Origin: Pseudomonas brassicacearum subsp. brassicacearum
Lineage (GTDB): Bacteria; Pseudomonadota; Gammaproteobacteria; Pseudomonadales; Pseudomonadaceae
Direction: 5' to 3'
DNA length: 64,000 nt
Assembly: GCF_008801605.1 (NCBI RefSeq)
Contig: NZ_VZPJ01000011.1
Span: 1 to 64,000 of the forward strand
Shown here: positions 58,052 through 64,000 of the stretch, one piece after another
Layout of the letters: the number at the start of each line of letters is the position of its first letter
How positions within the stretch are numbered: the stretch's first letter is position 1
Program-made: the position numbers and the translations under genes
Notes under the pieces: model-generated
Databases searched by the model: none
What the model saw: the letters and a program-made list of their open reading frames with translations, nothing else
Told to the model about the DNA's origin: nothing

Positions 58052-59368
58052 ATGCTGCATTTGTCCCGCCTTACCTCGCTGGCCCTGACGATCGCCCTGG
58101 TGATCGGTGCGCCCCTGGCTTTCGCCGCCGAACCGGCCCCGTCGGCACCCGCCGCCACAGCCGCGACCACCAAGGCCCCGCTGCCGCTGGACGAACTGCG
58201 CACCTTTGCCGAGGTCATGGACCGGATCAAGGCCGCCTATGTCGAACCGGTGGACGACAAAGTACTGCTGGAGAACGCCATCAAAGGCATGCTCAGCAAC
58301 CTTGATCCGCATTCGGCCTACCTGGGGCCGGAGGATTTTGCCGAGCTGCAGGAAAGCACCAGCGGCGAATTCGGCGGCCTGGGCATCGAGGTCGGCAGCG
58401 AAGACGGTTTCGTCAAAGTGGTTTCGCCTATCGACGACACGCCTGCTTCCAAGGCCGGCATCCAGGCCGGTGACTTCATCGTCAAGATCAACGGCCAGCC
58501 GACGCGCGGCCAGAGCATGACCGAAGCCGTGGACAAGATGCGCGGCAAGATCGGCCAGAAGATCACCCTGACCCTGGTGCGCGACGGTGGCACGCCGTTC
58601 GACGTGACCCTCACGCGGGCGGTCATCCAGGTCAAGAGTGTGAAGAGCCAGCTGCTGGAGTCGGGCTACGGTTACATCCGCATCACCCAATTCCAGGTCA
58701 AGACCGGCGAAGAAGTCGCCAAGGCCCTGGCCAAGATGCGCAAGGACAACGGCAAGAAGCTCAACGGCCTGGTCCTGGACCTGCGCAACAACCCCGGCGG
58801 CGTGCTGCAATCGGCGGTGGAAGTGGTGGATCACTTCATCACCAAGGGCCTGATCGTCTACACCAAGGGCCGCATCGCCAATTCCGAGCTGCGCTTCTCG
58901 GCCACCGGCAACGACCTGAGCGAAGCCGTGCCATTGGTGGTGCTGATCAACGGTGGCAGCGCCTCGGCATCGGAAATCGTCGCCGGCGCCCTGCAGGACC
59001 AGAAGCGTGGCGTGGTCATGGGCACCACCAGTTTCGGCAAAGGCTCGGTGCAAACCGTATTGCCACTGAACAACGACCGCGCCCTGAAGATCACCACCGC
59101 GCTGTACTTCACGCCCAACGGTCGCTCCATCCAGGCCCAGGGCATCGTCCCGGACATCGAGGTGCGCAAGGCCAAGATCACCAACGAACAGGACGGCGAA
59201 TACTTCAAGGAAGCCGACCTGCAAGGTCACCTGGGCAATGGCAACGGTGGCGCCGACAAACCGACCGGTTCCGGTGGCAAGGCCAAGCCAATGCCACAGG
59301 ATGACGACTACCAGTTGGCCCAGGCCCTGAGCCTGCTCAAAGGGTTGAACATCACTTCCGGCCGCTGA
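58052..59368 (+). CDS. ctpA: Carboxy-terminal processing protease, S41 family
   Basis: A 438-residue periplasmic serine protease. Signal peptide ending PLAFAAEP, a PDZ domain (FGGLGIEVGSEDGFVKVVSPIDDTPASKAGIQAGDFIVKINGQ), then the catalytic S41 core with LRNNPGGVLQSAVEV, the Ser in NGGSASASEIVAGAL and the Lys in SFGKGSVQTV. In P. aeruginosa CtpA-type proteases cleave peptidoglycan cross-link hydrolases; the envC neighbour fits a cell-wall role. AAGGAG precedes the ATG. Confidence 0.96.
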   Translation: MLHLSRLTSLALTIALVIGAPLAFAAEPAPSAPAATAATTKAPLPLDELRTFAEVMDRIKAAYVEPVDDKVLLENAIKGMLSNLDPHSAYLGPEDFAELQESTSGEFGGLGIEVGSEDGFVKVVSPIDDTPASKAGIQAGDFIVKINGQPTRGQSMTEAVDKMRGKIGQKITLTLVRDGGTPFDVTLTRAVIQVKSVKSQLLESGYGYIRITQFQVKTGEEVAKALAKMRKDNGKKLNGLVLDLRNNPGGVLQSAVEVVDHFITKGLIVYTKGRIANSELRFSATGNDLSEAVPLVVLINGGSASASEIVAGALQDQKRGVVMGTTSFGKGSVQTVLPLNNDRALKITTALYFTPNGRSIQAQGIVPDIEVRKAKITNEQDGEYFKEADLQGHLGNGNGGADKPTGSGGKAKPMPQDDDYQLAQALSLLKGLNITSGR

Positions 59369-59369
59369 G

Positions 59370-60152
59370 ATGGGCCGGCGCTTCCTCCTCGGCCTGTTGT
59401 GCTGCCTGGCGGGCACTGCCTTTGCTGCGCCCGCCGCTTCACCCGCTCCACCGCACAAGGCCTACCTGAGCCTGATCATCGACGACCTGGGGCAAAACCT
59501 GCCCCGGGATCGCCGGGTACTGGCCCTCCCCGGCCCGGTCACCACCGCGATCATGCCTGACACGCCCCACGCCGCCGAATTCGCCCGCGAAGCCCATCGT
59601 GCCGGCAAACTGGTCATGCTGCACATGCCCATGGACCCGGCCACCGGGCCGTTCGCCTGGCATCCGGAGCTGCCCATCGAAGAACTGGGCAAGCGCCTCG
59701 ACGCCGCGTTCGCTGCCGTGCCTTATACCAGCGGGATCAACAACCACATGGGCAGCCGCATGACCGCCCAACCCCAGGCCATGGCCTGGCTGATGGCGAA
59801 CTTGCAGCAGCGACACAAATTTTTCGTCGACAGCCGCACCAGCGCCCAGACCGTCGCCGCCGCCGAGGCGCAGAAGATCGGCCTCGCCAGCGTGTCGCGG
59901 GACGTGTTCCTGGACGACGAGCGCACCGAAGCGGCCATCGCCCGCCAGCTCCAGACCGCTATCGACCTGGCCCGCCGGCAAGGCTCGGCCGTAATGATCG
60001 GCCACCCCTACCCACAGACCCTGACCGTGCTCGAACGCGAGCTACCCAAGCTCAAGGCACAGGGCGTCGAATGGATCGACATCAAGTCGATGATCAGCCT
60101 GCGCAGCAATCGGGCGATGGTCGGGCATGGGAAGGATGGGGTTTATCGGTAG
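59370..60152 (+). CDS. Divergent polysaccharide deacetylase family protein (YibQ-like)
   Basis: A 260-residue exported protein. A signal peptide (MGRRFLLGLLCCLAGTAFA) is followed by the divergent polysaccharide deacetylase (DUF610) core: LSLIIDDLGQN, VTTAIMPDTPHAAEFAREAHRAGKLVMLHMPMDP, GINNHMGSRMTA, FFVDSRTSAQT, DVFLDDERT and VMIGHPYPQTL. The Asp-Asp and His residues suggest a metal-dependent hydrolase of unknown substrate. It starts one base after the ctpA stop, so gpmI/envC/ctpA/yibQ is a conserved envelope cluster. Confidence 0.93.
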   Translation: MGRRFLLGLLCCLAGTAFAAPAASPAPPHKAYLSLIIDDLGQNLPRDRRVLALPGPVTTAIMPDTPHAAEFAREAHRAGKLVMLHMPMDPATGPFAWHPELPIEELGKRLDAAFAAVPYTSGINNHMGSRMTAQPQAMAWLMANLQQRHKFFVDSRTSAQTVAAAEAQKIGLASVSRDVFLDDERTEAAIARQLQTAIDLARRQGSAVMIGHPYPQTLTVLERELPKLKAQGVEWIDIKSMISLRSNRAMVGHGKDGVYR

Positions 60153-60175
60153 CGCCGACCCGGCTGGCGCAACCT

Positions 60176-60922
60176 TCAGAGATACCGCGCCATGATCGCG
60201 TCCACTTCACCTTCCTTGCGCAATTCATCCAGGGCCTTTTGAAGCCGGGCAACCACGTCGTCAGGCACGTCCTTGTTCAAGGCCAGGTACAACTCGGCAC
60301 TGTTGAAGCGCAGCACGGTCTTGAGATCGGTCACCCCCTCCTGACGCGCCAGGTAACGCCCGGCAGGATCGCCGGTGGCCCACAGATCGATCTGGCCGTT
60401 GACCAGTTTTTTGGCGTTGTCCTGATCGCGCAACACGACAATCGGGTTCAGCCCTTGCTTGGTCAATGTCTCGGCAATCGCGTCGCCCTTGTAGGCCCCG
60501 ACCTTGTATTGGCGCGCCTGCTCCAGCGAACCTAGGGCGATCTTGCTGTCGGCCTTGGCGAGCATGATCCAATCATCCGGACCGATGGGGCCAACCCATT
60601 TGAAAAGCTTTTCACGCTCCGGCAACCGCGCCATGACAAAAACACCGTAGCCAGGGTTTTCCAAGGCGAGTTTGTAGATCCGCTCCCAGGGGAAACGCAG
60701 TGTCAGGCTGTAGGAAATATCGGCACGCTTGAAGACTTCGCGGACGATGTCCACGGCAATGCCATGGATGTTCTCGTCCTGAGCGAAGTTCTTGCCGTTC
60801 TTGGCCATGTTGTACGGTGGGAAATTTTCCGTCAGCAACACCAGCGATGTATCAGCGGCGCGGACGGTGCCTGCGAGCAGCAGCGTGACACCGGCAAAGG
60901 CAAGAACGAGGCGTTTGAGCAT
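60176..60922 (-). CDS. Periplasmic substrate-binding protein, amino-acid (PAAT, SBP_bac_3) type
   Basis: A 248-residue exported binding protein. Signal peptide (MLKRLVLAFAGVTLLLAGTVRA), then LVLLTENFPPYNM, IHGIAVDIVREVFKRADISYSLTLRFPWERIYKLA and YKVGAYKGDAIAETLTKQG. The fold is that of polar amino-acid ABC binding proteins, but the sequence is typical of orphan Pseudomonas members without a transporter alongside. The ligand is unknown. It follows hisF on the same strand with a 63-bp gap containing a small GC hairpin. Confidence 0.88.
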   Translation of the reverse strand: MLKRLVLAFAGVTLLLAGTVRAADTSLVLLTENFPPYNMAKNGKNFAQDENIHGIAVDIVREVFKRADISYSLTLRFPWERIYKLALENPGYGVFVMARLPEREKLFKWVGPIGPDDWIMLAKADSKIALGSLEQARQYKVGAYKGDAIAETLTKQGLNPIVVLRDQDNAKKLVNGQIDLWATGDPAGRYLARQEGVTDLKTVLRFNSAELYLALNKDVPDDVVARLQKALDELRKEGEVDAIMARYL

Positions 60923-60985
60923 GTCTGGCTACCGCAATCCATGGTGTGCCCAAGAGTGCCTTGGGCCCGCCATGGTGTCCAGCGA

Positions 60986-61756
60986 TCAGCGAATGCAGAT
61001 ACCGCGATGCGCCATGTAGGCCTTGGCTTCCGGCACGGTGTATTCGCCAAAGTGGAAAATGCTCGCCGCCAGCACCGCGCTGGCATGGCCTTCCAGGATG
61101 CCGTCGGCCAGGTGTTGCAGGTTGCCGACGCCGCCGGAAGCGATCACCGGGATGCCCAGGGCATCGCTGATGGCGCGGGTGACACCGAGGTCGAAGCCGT
61201 TTTTCATGCCGTCCTGGTCCATGCTGGTCAGCAGGATTTCACCGGCACCCAGGCCTTCCATCTTCTTCGCCCACTCCACGGCATCGAGGCCCGTGGGTTT
61301 GCGGCCGCCGTGGGTGAAGATTTCCCAGCGCGGGGTTTCGCCCGGGCCGGAGACCTTCTTCGCGTCGATGGCCACGACGATGCACTGCGAACCGAAGTGC
61401 TGGGCCGCTTCACCGACGAATTCCGGGTTGAACACCGCCGCAGTGTTGATCGACACCTTGTCGGCACCGGCATTGAGCAGGTTGCGGATGTCCTGCACGG
61501 TGCGCACGCCACCGCCCACGGTCAGCGGGATGAATACCTGGCTGGCCATGCGCTCGACGGTATGGAGCGTGGTATCACGGCCATCGACGCTGGCCGTGAT
61601 GTCGAGGAAGGTGATCTCGTCCGCACCCTGTTCGTCGTAGCGACGGGCAATTTCCACCGGGTCGCCGGCATCACGGATGTTCTCGAACTTGACGCCCTTG
61701 ACCACCCGGCCGTTGTCCACGTCCAGGCAAGGGATGATGCGTTTGGCCAGCGCCAT
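60986..61756 (-). CDS. hisF: Imidazole glycerol phosphate synthase subunit HisF
   Basis: A 256-residue (beta/alpha)8 barrel cyclase that with HisH makes imidazole-glycerol-phosphate and AICAR. Catalytic Asp in IIPCLDVDNGRVVKG (Asp11), VGGGVRTVQDIRNLLNAGADKVSINTAA, the second Asp in IVVAIDAKK (Asp130 region) and IPVIASGGVG. It follows hisA by nine bases. Confidence 0.98.
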   Translation of the reverse strand: MALAKRIIPCLDVDNGRVVKGVKFENIRDAGDPVEIARRYDEQGADEITFLDITASVDGRDTTLHTVERMASQVFIPLTVGGGVRTVQDIRNLLNAGADKVSINTAAVFNPEFVGEAAQHFGSQCIVVAIDAKKVSGPGETPRWEIFTHGGRKPTGLDAVEWAKKMEGLGAGEILLTSMDQDGMKNGFDLGVTRAISDALGIPVIASGGVGNLQHLADGILEGHASAVLAASIFHFGEYTVPEAKAYMAHRGICIR

Positions 61757-61765
61757 GGTGAGTCC

Positions 61766-62503
61766 TCAGCCTTTATAGGTATCGCAGAAGGCCTGGGCCT
61801 CGGCGACGTCCAGGGTGCCTTCGTAGATCGCGCGACCGGTGATCGCACCGATGATGCCCGGCGCCTTGGCGTCGAGCAGTGCCTTGATGTCACCCAGGTT
61901 ATGGATGCCACCGGAAGCGATGACCGGGATCTTCGTCGCGGCGGCCAGGGCGGCGGTGAATGGAACGTTGCAGCCCTGCATCATGCCGTCTTTGGCGATG
62001 TCGGTGTAGACGATGGCAGACACACCGTCGGCTTCGAAACGCTTGGCCAGGTCGATCACCTGTACGGTGCTGACTTCAGCCCAACCGTCAGTGGCGACGA
62101 AACCGTCTTTTGCGTCCAGGCCAACGATGACCTTGCCCGGGAAAGCGCGGCAGGCTTCGGCAACGAACTCGGGCTCCTTCACGGCTTTGGTGCCGATGAT
62201 CACGTAGCTCACGCCAGCCTTGACGTAGTGCTCGATGGTTTCCAGCGAACGAATGCCGCCGCCGATCTGGATCGGCAGGTTCGGGTAGCGCTTGGCAATG
62301 GCCGTGACCACTTCGCCATTGACCGGTTGTCCTTCGAAGGCGCCGTTCAGGTCGACCAGATGCAGGCGACGGCAGCCGCCCTCCACCCACTTGGCGGCCA
62401 TGCTCACCGGGTCATCGGAAAACACCGTGGAGTCTTCCATGCGGCCCTGACGCAGACGTACGCAAGCGCCGTCCTTGAGATCGATAGCGGGGATAATCAG
62501 CAT
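61766..62503 (-). CDS. hisA: ProFAR isomerase HisA
   Basis: A 245-residue (beta/alpha)8 barrel that isomerises the aminoaldose ProFAR to PRFAR. It has MLIIPAIDLKDGACVRL (catalytic Asp8), IQIGGGIRS, VIIGTKAVKEP, YTDIAKDGMMQGCN (second catalytic Asp) and VIASGGI. The ATG at 62503 has AAGGT upstream. Confidence 0.98.
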   Translation of the reverse strand: MLIIPAIDLKDGACVRLRQGRMEDSTVFSDDPVSMAAKWVEGGCRRLHLVDLNGAFEGQPVNGEVVTAIAKRYPNLPIQIGGGIRSLETIEHYVKAGVSYVIIGTKAVKEPEFVAEACRAFPGKVIVGLDAKDGFVATDGWAEVSTVQVIDLAKRFEADGVSAIVYTDIAKDGMMQGCNVPFTAALAAATKIPVIASGGIHNLGDIKALLDAKAPGIIGAITGRAIYEGTLDVAEAQAFCDTYKG

Positions 62504-62545
62504 CTGGCAAACCTTCAAATACGAATATTCAGCTTGGCTCGAAAA

Positions 62546-62800
62546 TCAGTTTTTCTCGAGCGCCCACAAGTCGCTTTCAATGCTTTCGAACCTTTCTTTA
62601 AGGTGCGTCTGCACATCGAAAATCGCCCTGTTGTAATAATGCGGAGCAATTTCGCGGGTAAACAGGTCAAGAATTTCCGCCGCTTCGAACGAGCCCAGGT
62701 CCAGCTCGAAACGGTCCTCCATGAACCGCTGGATCTTGCGGTTCGCTTCACTCTCCTGCTCGGACGTGAGGGTGAGGATCGGCGGTTTCTTGCGGGCCAT
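62546..62800 (-). CDS. DUF2164 family protein within the his operon
   Basis: An 84-residue small protein: basic start MARKKPPILTL, then SEANRKIQRFMEDRFELDLGSFEAAEILDLF and APHYYNRAIFDVQTHLKER. It matches the DUF2164 family, all helical and of unknown function. Its ATG shares a base with the hisH stop (TAATG), so it is translated with hisH, and hisA begins 42 bases after its stop. There is no signal peptide. Confidence 0.9.
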   Translation of the reverse strand: MARKKPPILTLTSEQESEANRKIQRFMEDRFELDLGSFEAAEILDLFTREIAPHYYNRAIFDVQTHLKERFESIESDLWALEKN

Positions 62801-63438
62801 TACCAGCGCCCGTCCCACGCTGCGAAGTTCTGCAACAGTTGCAGGCCATGGGTATGGCTCTTCTCGGGGTGGAACTGCACGGCGAAGCGCGAGCCATCGG
62901 CCAGGGCCGCGGCGAAATCGACGCCATAGTGACCGCTGCCCACTACCTGCCGCGCATTACCGGCGGCGATGTAGTAGCTGTGCACGAAGTAGAAGCGCGC
63001 CAGGTCCGGGATGTTGTGCCACAGCGGGTGATCCACCGTCTGCTTCACTTCGTTCCAGCCCATGTGCGGGACTTTCAGGTGCTCGCCGTCTTCATGCAGG
63101 CCCTTGCCGAAAAACTTCACCTGGCCTGGAAACATGGCAATGCAATCGACGCCGTCGTTCTCTTCGCTGTGCTCGAGCAAGGCTTGCATGCCCACGCAGA
63201 TGCCCAGGAACGGACGGTCCTGGCTGACTTCGTGCACCAGCTTGTCGAAGCCCAGGCGACGAATCTCGGCCATGCAATCACGAATCGCACCGACGCCGGG
63301 AAACACCACCCGGTCGGCTTCGCGAATCACGTCGGCATCGCTGGTGATCAGCACCTTGCCGGCACCCACGTGCTCGAGGGCCTTGGCCACCGAGTGCAGG
63401 TTGCCCATGCCGTAGTCGATAACCGCGACCGTCTGCAT
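62800..63438 (-). CDS. hisH: Imidazole glycerol phosphate synthase glutaminase subunit HisH
   Basis: A 212-residue class I glutamine amidotransferase that supplies ammonia to HisF. It shows VIDYGMGNLHSVAKAL, VFPGVGAIRDCM, the nucleophile in FLGICVGMQALLE, and the catalytic His-Glu pair in FAVQFHPEKSHTHGLQLL. It is coupled on both sides by TAATG overlaps to hisB and the DUF2164 gene. Confidence 0.98.
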   Translation of the reverse strand: MQTVAVIDYGMGNLHSVAKALEHVGAGKVLITSDADVIREADRVVFPGVGAIRDCMAEIRRLGFDKLVHEVSQDRPFLGICVGMQALLEHSEENDGVDCIAMFPGQVKFFGKGLHEDGEHLKVPHMGWNEVKQTVDHPLWHNIPDLARFYFVHSYYIAAGNARQVVGSGHYGVDFAAALADGSRFAVQFHPEKSHTHGLQLLQNFAAWDGRW

Positions 63439-64000
63439 TACAGGACGCCCTTGGTGGAAGGCATCTGGCCGGCCATGCGGTCATCGAGCTCGACGGCCAT
63501 GCGCAGCGCGCGGCCGAAAGCCTTGAACACGGTTTCGATCTGGTGGTGGGTGTTGTGCCCGCGCAGGTTGTCGATGTGCAGGGTCACGTTGGCGTGGTTG
63601 ACGAAGCCCTGGAAAAATTCCTGGAACAGGTCAACGTCGAAGCCGCCGACGGTGGCACGGGTGTACGGCACATGCATCTGCAGGCCCGGACGGCCGGAGA
63701 AGTCGATGACCACGCGCGACAGCGCTTCATCAAGCGGCACGTAGGCATGGCCGTAGCGACGGATGCCCTTCTTGTCGCCGATGGCTTTGGTAAAGGCCTG
63801 GCCCAAGGTGATACCGACATCTTCCACCGTGTGGTGGTCGTCGATATGCAGGTCGCCCTTGCTGACGATGTCCAGGTCGATCAGCCCGTGACGGGCGATC
63901 TGGTCCAGCATGTGCTCAAGAAAAGGCACGCCGATATCAAACCGGGCCTTTCCGGTGCCATCCAGGTTGATCGAGGCTTTGATCTGGGTTTCCAGAGTGT
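63438..64000 (-). CDS. hisB: Imidazoleglycerol-phosphate dehydratase (N-terminus beyond the window)
   Basis: The visible 186 codons cover all but about the first 11 residues of the usual 197-residue monofunctional HisB. Motifs GVPFLEHMLDQIARHG, GDLHIDDHHTVEDVGI (Mn-binding HHxxE) and EFFQGFVNHANVTLHIDNLRGHNTHHQIE are intact. It dehydrates imidazoleglycerol phosphate to imidazole-acetol phosphate. Its stop overlaps the hisH ATG by one base (TAATG). Confidence 0.97.
   Translation of the reverse strand, partial: TLETQIKASINLDGTGKARFDIGVPFLEHMLDQIARHGLIDLDIVSKGDLHIDDHHTVEDVGITLGQAFTKAIGDKKGIRRYGHAYVPLDEALSRVVIDFSGRPGLQMHVPYTRATVGGFDVDLFQEFFQGFVNHANVTLHIDNLRGHNTHHQIETVFKAFGRALRMAVELDDRMAGQMPSTKGVL

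Noticed and set aside
60948..60966. Hairpin GCCCAAG-agtgc-CTTGGGC between hisF and the binding-protein gene as a terminator
   Set aside because: The stem is only 7 bp and no U-run follows on the transcribed strand, so the support is too weak.

Overview
The window is a chromosomal segment of a fluorescent Pseudomonas (P. fluorescens species complex). Four things support this: the gene content and order (opgGH, dtd-pip, the hut locus, fbp, glgP, typA, thiI, glnA-ntrBC, trmL, secB-grxC, gpmI-envC-ctpA, hisBHAF), which from memory follows the same general order as one arc of the P. aeruginosa chromosome; the high GC; the abundant GTGGGAGCGAGCTTGCTCGCGAT-type REP palindromes; and Pseudomonas-restricted families such as DUF6124. 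No prophage, transposase, tRNA, rRNA or CRISPR array was found.

Layout. 1-2206: the end of one chemoreceptor gene and a complete second one. 2207-4383: a 2.2 kb non-coding block with a tandem array of nine REP doublets (about 134-138 bp per unit) bracketed by inverted copies of another repeat, then a C4-antisense-like structured RNA leading into a small DUF6124 gene. 4814-9146: opgG-opgH for periplasmic glucans. 9467-12906: dtd, pip, an HSL-type esterase and an orphan choline/betaine-type binding protein. 13205-27967: a complete histidine utilisation (hut) locus. hutU-hutTu-hutXWV-hutH paralogue-hutH-hutI-hutG and hutC-hutD run leftward and hutF diverges, with two palindromic HutC-type operators. 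Histidine or urocanate is imported (HutXWV, HutTu), deaminated (HutH), hydrated (HutU), opened (HutI), deiminated (HutF) and deformylated (HutG) to glutamate. The second HutH paralogue lacks exactly the Ala-Ser-Gly that forms the MIO cofactor.

28088-41725: lipocalin, a small lipoprotein, a dCACHE chemoreceptor preceded by a flagellar sigma-28 -10 element, DUF924, fbp, a DUF3999/DUF2339 membrane pair, glgP and a YkgJ-type cysteine cluster protein. 41932-52545: typA, thiI, then the nitrogen assimilation core glnA - secreted chorismate mutase - two DUF4124 genes - ntrB - ntrC, with sigma-54 promoters before glnA, probably before ntrB, and before a three-module small RNA downstream of ntrC that fits NrsZ. 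52538-64000: a hypothetical membrane protein, trmL, secB, grxC, a rhodanese-like protein without the catalytic Cys, gpmI, envC, ctpA, a divergent polysaccharide deacetylase, a PAAT-type binding protein, and the hisB-hisH-DUF2164-hisA-hisF operon, cut in hisB by the window end.

The most interesting items are the C4-like RNA controlling DUF6124, the MIO-less HutH paralogue, the tandem REPIN array with inverted flanks, two REPINs inserted at the exact centre of another REP palindrome, and the sigma-54-driven three-module RNA. All assignments come from reading sequence and motifs; no database search was run.
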